Both the position numbers and the translations under genes were made by a program. The notes beneath the pieces are model-generated. The model was given only the letters and a program-made list of their open reading frames with translations. It was not told the origin of the DNA and made no database searches. Of a DNA stretch of 32,527 nucleotides, positions 1-8,185 are shown piece after piece. Position 1 is the first letter of the stretch. Each line of letters begins with the position of its first letter. Source of the stretch: a virus; IMG/VR virus record IMGVR_UViG_3300006752_000113, positions 1 through 32,527 of that record. One strand, 5' to 3'.

Positions 1-38
1 CACAAGGCACTATAACAACAAAAAGTTATAATCTAAGT

Positions 39-65
39 AAGGAGGCTACGGTCTCCTTTCTTTTT
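39..65 (+). terminator. Intrinsic terminator upstream of gp32
   Basis: AAGGAGGC and GTCTCCTT form an 8-bp stem (one G-T pair) closed by a TACG loop, a stable UNCG-type tetraloop, at 39-58. A T-rich run (TTTCTTTTT) follows. This is the standard rho-independent layout and would end transcription from a gene left of the window before the gp32 promoter at 100-128. Confidence 0.8.
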
Positions 66-99
66 GGCTGAATAAAACCACATTTAGTTAAAATAACAG

Positions 100-128
100 T
101 TGACAAGATAAATAAAGTTGCATATAAT
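100..128 (+). promoter_or_regulatory. Consensus sigma70 promoter with embedded late motif, for gp32
   Basis: TTGACA at 100-105 and TATAAT at 123-128 are separated by exactly 17 bases, a perfect sigma70 promoter with a start expected near 135. The spacer contains GATAAATA (107-114), a one-mismatch match to the T4 late element TATAAATA, which would start RNA near 120. Either start gives a leader of about 50-65 nt with the AGGAGG site before gp32. The stacking suggests that gp32 is made both early and late. Confidence 0.8.
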
Positions 129-185
129 ATAACATATGCTTAGGCATGAAAGTGAAAACATATAACAAGGCTATAGGAGGCACAA

Positions 186-1193
186 ATGGCATCACTCGCA
201 GAAATAAGGGCTAAACTACAAGAGTCCAACAATCGTAACACTGGAAATTCTTCCGGTGGAGACAACGCAATTTACCCACATTGGAATATGCAAGAAGGCA
301 AAGAAGCAGTAATTCGTTTCTTACCTGACGCAGATCAATCTAATACGTTCTTTTGGGCAGAACGTGCAATGATTAAACTTCCGTTTGCTGGAGTAAAAGG
401 CGACACTGACTCACGTCAGGTTATTGTACAAGTTCCATGTATGGAAATGTATAATGATGGAACACCATGTCCGATCTTATCAGAAGTTCGACCATGGTTT
501 AAAGATAAATCTTTAGAAGATATGGGACGTAAGTATTGGAAAAAACGTTCGTATGTATTCCAAGGGTTTGTTACTGAAGACCCGCTAAACGAAGAAAGTT
601 CTCCGGAAAACCCAATCCGTAGATTTATTATTGGACCACAGATCTTCCAGATCATTAAAGGTGCATTAATGGATCCTGAACTAGAAGAACTGCCAACAGA
701 TTATATGCGTGGCGTTGACTTTAGAGTTAAGAAAACTTCTAAAGGTGGCTATGCAGACTATTCTACATCATCTTGGTCACGTAAAGAACGTGCATTAGAT
801 GACGCTGAAAAGGCAGCAATCGAAACGCATGGTCTTTACAACATGTCAGATTTCCTTCCAAAGAAACCTGGTGAGGTTGAGTTAAAGGTTATGAAAGAGA
901 TGTTCGAAGCGTCAGTAGACGGTGAGGCATATGATATGGACCGTTGGGGTCAGTACTTTAAGCCAGCAGGTATGGCGTCACGTACTGGAGATCCTAACAA
1001 GGCATATACTCCAACAACACCAGCGGCTCCGGCAACACCGGCAGCAACTCCTGCAACTCCAGCACCTGAAGCGGCTCCGGCAGCACCAGCGGCTGAGCCA
1101 GTAGCAGAAGCGGCACCAGCAGGTGAAGGCGATGGTTCTAACAGAGCGCAAGACATTCTTGCAATGATTAGAAGTAGAAACGCTAGTAACTAA
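186..1193 (+). CDS. gp32: Single-stranded DNA-binding protein gp32
   Basis: T4-type ssDNA-binding protein (335 aa; T4 gp32 is about 300) that coats ssDNA in replication, recombination and repair and contacts the UvsX/UvsY and helicase-primase machinery. The N-terminus (about 1-20) is the basic cooperativity region. The core follows, with the family region around Cys85-Cys95 and a PWF motif; only two of the T4 zinc-site cysteines are evident, so zinc binding is uncertain. Residues about 275-312 are a low-complexity Ala/Pro/Thr linker before a short C-terminal tail ending in an ILAMIRSRN motif, less acidic than T4's. A strong AGGAGG site lies 5 nt before ATG. uvsX and uvsY follow, as expected for a recombination module. 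Identification rests on family resemblance and context. Confidence 0.93.
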   Translation: MASLAEIRAKLQESNNRNTGNSSGGDNAIYPHWNMQEGKEAVIRFLPDADQSNTFFWAERAMIKLPFAGVKGDTDSRQVIVQVPCMEMYNDGTPCPILSEVRPWFKDKSLEDMGRKYWKKRSYVFQGFVTEDPLNEESSPENPIRRFIIGPQIFQIIKGALMDPELEELPTDYMRGVDFRVKKTSKGGYADYSTSSWSRKERALDDAEKAAIETHGLYNMSDFLPKKPGEVELKVMKEMFEASVDGEAYDMDRWGQYFKPAGMASRTGDPNKAYTPTTPAAPATPAATPATPAPEAAPAAPAAEPVAEAAPAGEGDGSNRAQDILAMIRSRNASN

Positions 1194-1200
1194 TTGTGTA

Positions 1201-1252
1201 TGTGGAAGTTCCGGCTAAAATCTCCGTTCGGTAACCAGCGAGATCTTCCACA
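1201..1252 (+). other. Structured RNA spacer between gp32 and uvsX
   Basis: TGTGGAAG (1201-1208) pairs perfectly with CTTCCACA (1245-1252). Inside, ATCTC (1220-1224) pairs with GAGAT (1240-1244) and stacks directly on the outer stem, leaving an 11-nt bulge (1209-1219) and a 15-nt loop. No T-run follows, so it does not look like a simple terminator. It could be an RNA processing or stability element, or a translational control site in the gp32-uvsX transcript. The function is unknown; what is seen is the complementarity and position. Confidence 0.55.
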
Positions 1253-1281
1253 CCACACTTTAACACATAGGAAAGGTAATT

Positions 1282-2355
1282 ATGGCGAAAGCATTTGATA
1301 TAAGTAAATTCAGAAAGACAATCACTAAGAGCATTGACGGACTTGGTATTGGCTTTAATGATCCAACTGATTGGGTCAGCACAGGAAACTATGCACTAAA
1401 CTATCTTGTAAGTGGTGACTTTAATAAAGGTGTTCCACTTGGTAAGGTAACAGTGTTTGCAGGTGAATCAGGTAGTGGTAAGAGTTACTTCTGTTCAGCA
1501 AACATTGTAAAGGCTGCACAAGAACAAGGCATCTTTGTAGTTCTTATTGACTCAGAGAACGCACTTGACGAAGCGTGGCTACAAGCACTTGACGTAGATA
1601 CTTCAGAAGATAAACTACTTAAACTTAACATGTCAATGATTGATGACGTTGCTAAAACAGTATCAGAGTTCATGAAAGAATATCGTGATATGACTGAAGA
1701 AGAACGTCCTAAAGTATTATTTGTAATTGATTCGTTAGGTATGTTATTAACACCTACTGACGTTGACCAATTCCAAAAAGGTGATATGAAAGGTGACATG
1801 GGTCGTAAGCCTAAGGCATTGACTGCACTTGTTCGTAACACAGTTAACATGATTGGTAGTTACAATGTAGGTATGGTATGTACTAACCACACGTATGCAT
1901 CACAGGATATGTTTGATCCAGATGATAAGATTAGCGGTGGACAAGGGTTTGTATATGCTTCTAGTATTGTTGTAGCTATTAAGAAACTTAAACTTAAAGT
2001 AGACGCAGACGGTAACAAAACTTCACAAGTACATGGTATTAGAGCAGCGTGTAAGGTAATGAAAACACGTTACAACAAACCATTTGAAAGTGTACAAGTT
2101 GAAATACCATACGAAACAGGCATGGATCCGCACAGTGGGTTGATTGAATTGTTCGAAGCAAAAGGATATCTTAAAAAGTCAGGTAATAGACTTGAGTATA
2201 CAAGTCCAGCAACTGGCGAAGTTATGCTAGAATATCGAAAAGCATGGACTGGAGATAAATTACAGATAATTATGGACGATATCATAAATACACCTGTAAC
2301 AGAGACACCTGTCGAGGTCGACGAGGAAGTCTTCGAAGAACAACCAACTGAATAA
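1282..2355 (+). CDS. uvsX: RecA-like recombinase UvsX
   Basis: Strand-exchange recombinase of the T4 UvsX/RecA family (357 aa; T4 UvsX is 391). It forms an ATP-dependent filament on gp32-coated ssDNA with UvsY help and drives recombination-dependent replication. The Walker A motif GESGSGKS is at 61-68 and a Walker B strand (VLFVID, Asp150) follows. A GGQ-containing loop segment (SGGQGF) fits DNA-binding loop 2 of RecA-like proteins. The C-terminus is acidic (VDEEVFEE). An AGGAAAGG Shine-Dalgarno region precedes ATG. It lies between gp32 and uvsY, the expected partners. Confidence 0.96.
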   Translation: MAKAFDISKFRKTITKSIDGLGIGFNDPTDWVSTGNYALNYLVSGDFNKGVPLGKVTVFAGESGSGKSYFCSANIVKAAQEQGIFVVLIDSENALDEAWLQALDVDTSEDKLLKLNMSMIDDVAKTVSEFMKEYRDMTEEERPKVLFVIDSLGMLLTPTDVDQFQKGDMKGDMGRKPKALTALVRNTVNMIGSYNVGMVCTNHTYASQDMFDPDDKISGGQGFVYASSIVVAIKKLKLKVDADGNKTSQVHGIRAACKVMKTRYNKPFESVQVEIPYETGMDPHSGLIELFEAKGYLKKSGNRLEYTSPATGEVMLEYRKAWTGDKLQIIMDDIINTPVTETPVEVDEEVFEEQPTE

Positions 2356-2369
2356 TGGAGTAGAAATCT

Positions 2370-2624
2370 ATGCAATCTGATCTTATTGCTGACATTTGGA
2401 ACGTAGTGTCAGAACATGTTCCTGAGAAGGAAAAACAAGAAGTAGCAAAAAACTTTGTTACTGCTTTAGTGGACCACGGAGTATCTGAAATTGCAATCAA
2501 CGAACTCTTTGGTATTGACACATACTTGGATACTGCAATTGAGTATGTAACTGAAGACGAAGATGACGGCGACACTAATTACGATGAAGACGTCGAAGAT
2601 GCAATTTGGGACGATGAGGATTAA
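2370..2624 (+). CDS. Small acidic conserved phage protein
   Basis: An 84-aa protein of unknown function between uvsX and uvsY. The N-terminal ~55 residues look like a compact helical domain; the last ~25 residues are strongly acidic (repeated Asp/Glu ending WDDED). A GGAG site lies upstream and the stop abuts the uvsY ATG with no gap, so it is co-expressed with the recombinase genes. The acidic tail could mimic DNA or bind a partner such as gp32 or UvsY, but that is inference. Confidence 0.85.
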   Translation: MQSDLIADIWNVVSEHVPEKEKQEVAKNFVTALVDHGVSEIAINELFGIDTYLDTAIEYVTEDEDDGDTNYDEDVEDAIWDDED

Positions 2625-3080
2625 ATGAACTGGTACGATCAAGTTTCTAAAGATATTTCGAAGATACCTGCCGCTGTGCAGTACTACGAAGCAGAATTAT
2701 TACAGGCTAAAAAAGAAACAAATGTTGTTGGACGTCTTGAAAAAGCATCAGCACAAATGCCTGCAATTGTAGAAACTAGATTTGGTCAGTTACAAGAGAT
2801 CGAAGCAATACTCGAATATTTAAACATTGAGCTTCGCCGTTTACGTAGCACACACTTTAGAAAATATGTTGAAAATTATCAACGTCAATTAAGTTCTAGA
2901 GATGCTGAAAAATTTGTAGATGGCGAAGCTGATGTTGTAGACTTTGAAAAAATTATTAACGAGTTTGCATTATTACGTAATAAATGGCTAGGCATTATCA
3001 AAGGACTAGACATTAAACAATGGCAAGTATCTAATATCGTCAAACTAAGAACAGCTGGTTTGGACGACGCAACCATTTAA
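2625..3080 (+). CDS. uvsY: Recombination mediator UvsY
   Basis: UvsY-family recombination mediator (151 aa; T4 UvsY is 137), which helps load UvsX onto gp32-covered ssDNA. The family signature region is visible as LRRLRSTHFRKYVENYQ followed by SSRDAEKFVDGE at about 85-105, then the hydrophobic stretch EFALLRNKWLGIIKGL and a C-terminal RTAGLDDATI. The ATG directly follows the stop of the acidic gene, so translational coupling is likely. It is the last gene of the recombination block; a late promoter begins the next unit. Confidence 0.9.
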   Translation: MNWYDQVSKDISKIPAAVQYYEAELLQAKKETNVVGRLEKASAQMPAIVETRFGQLQEIEAILEYLNIELRRLRSTHFRKYVENYQRQLSSRDAEKFVDGEADVVDFEKIINEFALLRNKWLGIIKGLDIKQWQVSNIVKLRTAGLDDATI

Positions 3081-3102
3081 TTTTCTTTACATAAACTGCG
3101 CA

Positions 3103-3110
3103 TATAAATA
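3103..3110 (+). promoter_or_regulatory. T4-type late promoter TATAAATA
   Basis: An exact TATAAATA ends 5 nt before the ATG at 3116. T4 late elements span about -13 to -6, so the predicted transcription start coincides with the A of the ATG: a leaderless or near-leaderless mRNA heading the sugar-gene run. Confidence 0.75.
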
Positions 3111-3115
3111 CTAGT

Positions 3116-3898
3116 ATGAAAAGAATCGTACTAGTAACAGGCGGGTTTGATCCCTTACACAGTGGGCATATAGCCTATTTCAAAGCAGCCAAAGAACTTG
3201 GTAACGAGTTATGGGTTGGTGTTAACAGTGACGAATGGTTAACAAACAAAAAAGGCATGCCGTTTATGCCTGTACAAGAAAGAATTGCTATTATTAAAGA
3301 ACTTGCTGTAGTAGACAATGTTATTACATTTGATGATGATAAGGAAGGATCTGCATGTGGTGCAATAGAAGTAGCACTTAAAACATCTGAAACAATGCAT
3401 GACATGATAGTGTTTGCTAATGGCGGTGATAGAGGTGAAGGCAATTCACCAGAAGTAACAAAATTTGCTGACAACAAAAGAGTAGAATTTAAATTTGGTG
3501 TTGGCGGAACAGACAAAAAGAACAGTTCAAGTTGGATTTTAGGAGAATGGAAAACACCTAAAACAAAACGCAAATGGGGTTGGTATAGAGTATTAGATCA
3601 TCAACCTGAAAACAATTTTAAAATTAAAGAATTAGTAATTGAGCCAGGTGCATGTCTTTCTGATCAAAGACACTTTCAAAGATCAGAACATTGGTATGTA
3701 CTAAAAGGCAAAGTTAAAATGCAAACAGAGTGGAACAACATTAGTGATACTGTAGAGCTTTTACCCTTAACAAAAGGATATGATATTTCAGTAGGTACTT
3801 GGCATAAAGCAAGTAACCCCACAGATGATTTAACACACATACTAGAAGTTCAATACGGGGAAGCCTGTGTTGAAGAGGATATTGAAAGACGTGACTAA
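3116..3898 (+). CDS. Nucleotidylyltransferase-cupin fusion protein
   Basis: Two-domain sugar enzyme (260 aa). Residues 1 to ~145 are a cytidylyltransferase-like domain with GGFDPLHSGH and the nucleotide-binding HxGH at 15-18 (RfaE-C/TagD class), probably activating a sugar- or polyol-phosphate with CTP or ATP. Residues ~150-260 are a cupin resembling the C-terminal domain of mannose-1-phosphate guanylyltransferase/mannose-6-phosphate isomerase: KWGWYRVLD, then QRH (186), SEHW (190-193) and GTWH (His230) as likely metal ligands. ManC-type enzymes normally pair this cupin with a different nucleotidyltransferase fold, so the combination is unusual. It is the first gene after the late promoter and overlaps the next gene by 8 nt. 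The substrate cannot be read from the sequence. Confidence 0.88.
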   Translation: MKRIVLVTGGFDPLHSGHIAYFKAAKELGNELWVGVNSDEWLTNKKGMPFMPVQERIAIIKELAVVDNVITFDDDKEGSACGAIEVALKTSETMHDMIVFANGGDRGEGNSPEVTKFADNKRVEFKFGVGGTDKKNSSSWILGEWKTPKTKRKWGWYRVLDHQPENNFKIKELVIEPGACLSDQRHFQRSEHWYVLKGKVKMQTEWNNISDTVELLPLTKGYDISVGTWHKASNPTDDLTHILEVQYGEACVEEDIERRD

Positions 3899-4700
3899 TT
3901 GGATTTTTGTAAGCAAGGGTAAAAAAGACCCTTATATAAATCGCTTTGCTAGAGGATGTAATCAACCTGTTCAAGATTCAAACACGTTTGATTATGATGC
4001 TTCTGAAGATCCAATTGTATTACGAGGTATTCTAAAAAAGAAGTGGATGCATAGATGTTGGGAAGATGGCAGAGATTTTTATTATATGGATACAGGATAC
4101 TTTGGTAATGAAGTAAGTCCTAGTAATCCTAATGGTTGGAAATTTTGGCATCGTATTGTAAAGAACAATCTACAACATAATAAACTAATTGACAGACCAT
4201 CTCAGAGATTTGAAGGCTTCGGCAAAAAGTTTAGGCCATGGAATAAGAAAGGTAGAAAGATTCTTATTGCAGCACCAGACGAAAAGCCTATGAAGTTTTA
4301 TGATCTTGATTTAGAAGAGTGGTTAGCAGAAACTGTTAATACACTAAAACAACACACTGACAGACCTATCGAAATTAGACAACGTAATAAACAAAGAGTA
4401 GATAGAATGCTACACAACACGCTAGAAGAAGCCTTAGACGACGATGTGTACGCTCTTGTTACATTTAATAGTAATGCAGCAGTTGAGAGTGTATTTCAGG
4501 GTATTCCGGTATTTACGTTAGCGCCTGTTAGTGCAGCAAACCCAGTCGGACTACAAGACTTATCATTAATAGAAAAACCGTATTATCCGAGCAGTGATAA
4601 ATTATTTGCTTGGGGCTGTCATTTAGCAGCAGGTCAATTTCACGACAGTGAACTACGCACAGGAAAAGCAAGAGCGTATTTGGAGGAACAATGGACTTAA
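3891..4700 (+). CDS. Capsule-type glycosyltransferase-like protein, paralog 1
   Basis: 269 aa, one of five related proteins in this cluster (also at 5389, 6168, 7271 and 10158). Shared features are a TGYFGN/KFWHRIVKN block in the N-terminal half, a short basic-aromatic RPWNKKG motif before a beta strand (ILIAAP), a TDRPIEIR stretch, and FNSNAAVESVFQGIPVF near residue 200. The last block resembles the donor-site half of KpsC/KpsS-type capsule glycosyltransferases. The role is inferred as sugar transfer. GTG at 3891 is chosen because it overlaps the previous stop by 8 nt, the compact style of this genome; an in-frame GTG at 3867 would overlap much more. The stop overlaps the next ATG by 10 nt. 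Confidence 0.8.
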   Translation: MTNWIFVSKGKKDPYINRFARGCNQPVQDSNTFDYDASEDPIVLRGILKKKWMHRCWEDGRDFYYMDTGYFGNEVSPSNPNGWKFWHRIVKNNLQHNKLIDRPSQRFEGFGKKFRPWNKKGRKILIAAPDEKPMKFYDLDLEEWLAETVNTLKQHTDRPIEIRQRNKQRVDRMLHNTLEEALDDDVYALVTFNSNAAVESVFQGIPVFTLAPVSAANPVGLQDLSLIEKPYYPSSDKLFAWGCHLAAGQFHDSELRTGKARAYLEEQWT

Positions 4701-5389
4701 AAGTATTCGTAGGATACGATACTAGAGAAGATATTGCATATCAAGTTTGCAGACACAGTATCTTAACAAGAAATGAAAACGTATCAGTAACACCGTTAAA
4801 ACAAAATGAATTAAGAGAACAAGGTTGGTATCATCGACCTGTAGATAAATTAGCGTCAACAGAATTTACATTTACACGCTTTTTAGTACCAGAGCTTACA
4901 AACTTTGATGGATGGGCATTGTTTTGTGATAGCGACATTATCTTTTTAACAGACATAAAAGAACTATTTGATCAAGCAGATGACAAGTATGCAGTTATGT
5001 GTGTGCAACATGATTATACACCTAAGGAAGGTGTAAAAATGGACGGACAAAAACAAACTATATACCCACGTAAAAATTGGTCAAGTGTAATTTTATACAA
5101 CTGTGGACATCCTAGTAACAAAAAGATTACTATGGATCTTGTAAATGATCCTGCTATTACAGGTGCATACTTACATAGATTTAGTTGGTTAGATGACAGT
5201 GAAATTGGTGAGCTAGGTAAAGAATGGAATTGGTTAGTTGACTGGTATGAAGAAACAGAAGATAGTAAACCAAAAGCAATTCATTATACAGAAGGCGGAC
5301 CTTGGTTTGACAATTATCGTAGATGCACTTACCATAAACAATGGAAAAGAGAATTATTTGAGATGATGAAATTTAAGGTTAATCTTTAA
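4691..5389 (+). CDS. GT-A glycosyltransferase with DSD motif
   Basis: 232-aa protein resembling GT8-like nucleotide-sugar transferases: an N-terminal strand (LKVFVGYDTRED), then FCDSDIIF with the DXD metal/nucleotide-sugar motif at 80-82, and a C-terminal IHYTEGGPWF segment typical of the acceptor-side His in these folds. It would transfer a sugar from a nucleotide donor in the cytoplasm. An SD (GGAGG) lies 5 nt before ATG, inside the end of the upstream gene, and the stop shares a base with the next ATG. It sits between two capsule-type paralogs, so it likely acts in the same assembly pathway. Donor and acceptor are unknown. Confidence 0.82.
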   Translation: MDLKVFVGYDTREDIAYQVCRHSILTRNENVSVTPLKQNELREQGWYHRPVDKLASTEFTFTRFLVPELTNFDGWALFCDSDIIFLTDIKELFDQADDKYAVMCVQHDYTPKEGVKMDGQKQTIYPRKNWSSVILYNCGHPSNKKITMDLVNDPAITGAYLHRFSWLDDSEIGELGKEWNWLVDWYEETEDSKPKAIHYTEGGPWFDNYRRCTYHKQWKRELFEMMKFKVNL

Positions 5390-6168
5390 TGGACAAAATA
5401 TCTCCTGAAGAAATATTGGTAGAAGGATCAGGCAACAAACTAACTGTTGAATCGTCTGAAACTGAAAAGCCAATGGTCATCAGAGGGGTAATCAAAAAAC
5501 AACATGCTGATAACTGTGTAAAAGAGAACAGAGATTATTGGTATATTGATACTGGATACTTTGGAAACTTTCCTAGTCCAGGTAATAAAAAAGGTGGAAA
5601 GAAATGGCATCGTATTGTTAAAAACGAAAACCAACTTTCTACTTTTAGACCCAACATACCAAACGATAGATGGAACATGTTAGTTGAAGATGATCCAAGA
5701 CTAGTGTGGAAAGGATGGAAAAATTACGATAAGAAAATTCTTTTAGTAATGCCTAATCCTAAAGCATGTGTTTGGTATGACATTGATTACGATAAATGGG
5801 TCAAACAAACTACAAAGACTATTAAAAAATACTGCGACTTACCTATTGAAGTAAGAGTAAAAGGTTCACGTACAGAACGTAACTTTGAATATTCAATATA
5901 TGACGCATTTGAAACTGGTGTGTATGCTACTGTCGCAATGAATAGCATGGCAGCACTAGAATCAGTACTATACGGTGTACCAGCATTTGTAAGTGTTCCT
6001 TGTGCAGCATCACCGTTAGCCTCAACCGATCTGAGTCAGCTTAGTAATCCTTACAAACCTGAAGCAGATAAAATATTACAGCACTGTCATAGTTTAGCCT
6101 ATGGACAATTTACATTTGATGAAGTAGAACAGGGCCGTGCATATAAACTAGTGGAGAAATACTCTTAA
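5389..6168 (+). CDS. Capsule-type glycosyltransferase-like protein, paralog 2
   Basis: 259 aa, closest in layout to the gene at 3891: DTGYFGNFPSPGNKKG, KKWHRIVKNENQ, a strand KILLVMPNP, LPIEVRVKG, then AMNSMAALESVLYGVPAF, in which SM replaces the usual SN of the family. The C-terminus carries a LSNPYKPEADK block also seen in paralog 1 (IEKPYYPSSDK). This suggests tandem duplication separated by the DSD transferase. The start overlaps the preceding stop (TAATG). Function as a sugar transferase is inferred from resemblance to KpsC/KpsS-like C-terminal halves; no activity can be assigned. Confidence 0.78.
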   Translation: MDKISPEEILVEGSGNKLTVESSETEKPMVIRGVIKKQHADNCVKENRDYWYIDTGYFGNFPSPGNKKGGKKWHRIVKNENQLSTFRPNIPNDRWNMLVEDDPRLVWKGWKNYDKKILLVMPNPKACVWYDIDYDKWVKQTTKTIKKYCDLPIEVRVKGSRTERNFEYSIYDAFETGVYATVAMNSMAALESVLYGVPAFVSVPCAASPLASTDLSQLSNPYKPEADKILQHCHSLAYGQFTFDEVEQGRAYKLVEKYS

Positions 6169-7274
6169 TGAAACTATTAATGAATGACAAAGAGATTGCA
6201 AACTATTTGTTATCGCTAGTGCCTGTTCCACAAGAACTTTACAAGTTTAATATTCAAGACAGGTATACAGCAACATACATTCAAGACCATATTAGTAAAA
6301 GAGCTAAATGGAAAGATCCTAGACGTGAACTTGATAAAGAAGAAAAGAAAAAGTTCAAAGATAAATTGTTTAAGGCTGTGCGTAGAGATTTAGATGAGTG
6401 GGTAGACGTAGTTAATACCAACAAAGGTCACATACGTAATGCTTACTTTGATGCTATTCATAATAACATAGAATATTTTATTGATGCGTTTGGTATTGAA
6501 AATATATTTGAATCGTATAAAAAGGCTCGTTATAAAAACTTTGTAAAAGGTACAGGGCAATGGGTAGGCGATGGTAAAGATAATACTTACGTTCGTAGAA
6601 GAGATTTTAACAGTTTAGAAGAAGATTGTTTAATTAGAAACACTGTAGGTAACGAAGATTTACTTGTTGGAAAAATTGATAACAATTATCCTTTTTGGTT
6701 TATTGATAGTGGGTACACTAACTTTTTAGAAACAAGCAAAGTATGGCATAGAGTTGTACGTAGTCATTTGCACTACGGTAAGTCATTTGATGCGCCAGCA
6801 GATAGATTAGGTAATTTTAAGACGTTTCCTAATCCTTGGAGAAAGGACGGAGAAATTATTTACGTAATCGAACCTGGTCCTTTTGCAGCAAGTATTATGC
6901 ACGTAGATCTAAAGACATGGAAGTATGATGTAGCAAAAGAGTTACGCAAGTATACAGACAAACGTATTAGATTTAGAAAGAAAGCACCTAAAAAGAAGAG
7001 AAGTAATTTACATAAAGAGCTCTTAAATGACGATTATTACTGTGTAGTGAACATCAATAGTAACGCAGCAACTGAAGCAATATGGGCTGGCGTACCTGCA
7101 ATTACACTAGATAGACACATTACTAATCCAGTTACAAGAAACAAACTTTCAGATATTAATAATTTATATCGAGGTAACTTAGGTTCTTGGTTATGTATGC
7201 TTTCATACTCTCAATACACAAAAGAAGAGCTTATGAATGGTGTAGCAATTAAGAATGTAAAGAGATTACCATGA
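6168..7274 (+). CDS. Capsule-type glycosyltransferase-like protein, paralog 3, with N-terminal extension
   Basis: 368 aa, about 100 residues longer than its paralogs. The N-terminal ~115 residues are charged and helical (KRAKWKDPRRELDKEEKKKF region) with no recognised domain. The rest follows the family plan: WFIDSGYTNFLE, KVWHRVVRSH, a NPWRKDG motif, the strand IIYVIEP, TDKRIRFRKK, and NINSNAATEAIWAGVPAI. The extension could add an acceptor-binding or partner-binding module. It overlaps both neighbours by ATGA/TAATG junctions, so it is translated as part of one polycistron. Confidence 0.78.
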   Translation: MKLLMNDKEIANYLLSLVPVPQELYKFNIQDRYTATYIQDHISKRAKWKDPRRELDKEEKKKFKDKLFKAVRRDLDEWVDVVNTNKGHIRNAYFDAIHNNIEYFIDAFGIENIFESYKKARYKNFVKGTGQWVGDGKDNTYVRRRDFNSLEEDCLIRNTVGNEDLLVGKIDNNYPFWFIDSGYTNFLETSKVWHRVVRSHLHYGKSFDAPADRLGNFKTFPNPWRKDGEIIYVIEPGPFAASIMHVDLKTWKYDVAKELRKYTDKRIRFRKKAPKKKRSNLHKELLNDDYYCVVNINSNAATEAIWAGVPAITLDRHITNPVTRNKLSDINNLYRGNLGSWLCMLSYSQYTKEELMNGVAIKNVKRLP

Positions 7275-8185
7275 CAGTAGCAGTAGCATATTACGGAGGT
7301 ATTCCACCGCATAATAATAATCTAGAGAAACCTATGATCCTAGATAATTTTTTAACTGGAGTACGAAATTCTGGCGATACTGCTATTGCACAAACAGCAA
7401 TGCAAGTTGTACCAAATGCTGATGTTGCACTTATACAAGGCTTTGTACACGAGCATGGAAAAACTGCACCTCATTTAGTTTTAAGAAGAAATGCAGTTGA
7501 ACAACAAATTAATAACGGTAAAAAAGCATTAATTGTAGACAGTAACTTATTCTTAGCATATGATAGCGGAAATGTAAATCGTTATTTAAGATATAGTTTC
7601 AATGGTGTGTTTCCTACAACAGGATTTTACTTTGATACAGATGTTGATCCTAACAGATGGACAAAAATTAGTAGCAAACTAGGTATACAAATGAAGCCAT
7701 GGAGAACAAGTGGTAATCATATTCTAGTTTGTTTGCAACGTAACGGTGGTTGGAGTATGCGTGGGTATAACAGCGTACAATGGGCAAACGATACTATTGC
7801 AACACTAAGAGAGATTACGGATAGACCAATAATTGTTAGAGGTCATCCAGGAGATAAAAAGACTAGATACTTCCCACAACACAAAGACGTATTTTTAAGC
7901 AGTAACCCCAGTATATTACAAGATTTACAAGGTGCTTGGGCAACTGTGCTATATAATAGTAGTCCGAGTGTAGTTAGTGCTATCGAAGGCGTGCCTGTGT
8001 TCTTAACAGACCCACAACCTGAACACAGTCAAAGTCACGAAGTATCTAATACAAAAATAAAAAGAATAAACGATCCTAAACTTTTTGATAGAGAAGATTG
8101 GGTGCAAAAGTTAGCAATGTGTCATTGGAACTTTGAAGAATTAGCCTCAGGTGAGGCATGGCGACACTTTAGGAGATACTTATGA
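7271..8185 (+). CDS. Capsule-type glycosyltransferase-like protein, paralog 4
   Basis: 304 aa. The N-terminal half has a Rossmann-like arrangement (VVPNADVALIQGF, KKALIVDSNLF). Then come KPWRTSGNHILVCLQR, TDRPIIVRGHPGDKK and LYNSSPSVVSAIEGVPVFL. The RGHP element matches the conserved R-x-H-P type motif of KpsC/KpsS-like capsule enzymes better than paralogs 1-3 do. The SN of the family motif is SS here. It is embedded in the cluster with ATGA overlaps. It is predicted to act in glycan assembly; donor sugar unknown. Confidence 0.78.
   Translation: MTVAVAYYGGIPPHNNNLEKPMILDNFLTGVRNSGDTAIAQTAMQVVPNADVALIQGFVHEHGKTAPHLVLRRNAVEQQINNGKKALIVDSNLFLAYDSGNVNRYLRYSFNGVFPTTGFYFDTDVDPNRWTKISSKLGIQMKPWRTSGNHILVCLQRNGGWSMRGYNSVQWANDTIATLREITDRPIIVRGHPGDKKTRYFPQHKDVFLSSNPSILQDLQGAWATVLYNSSPSVVSAIEGVPVFLTDPQPEHSQSHEVSNTKIKRINDPKLFDREDWVQKLAMCHWNFEELASGEAWRHFRRYL

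Noticed and set aside
950-1156. Minus-strand Ala/Gly/Val-rich open frame
   Set aside because: It is the mirror of the low-complexity Pro/Ala linker of gp32 and has no ribosome site.
1201-1252. Stem-loop as a rho-independent terminator
   Set aside because: It has long arms but no T-run after it, and uvsX lacks its own evident promoter.
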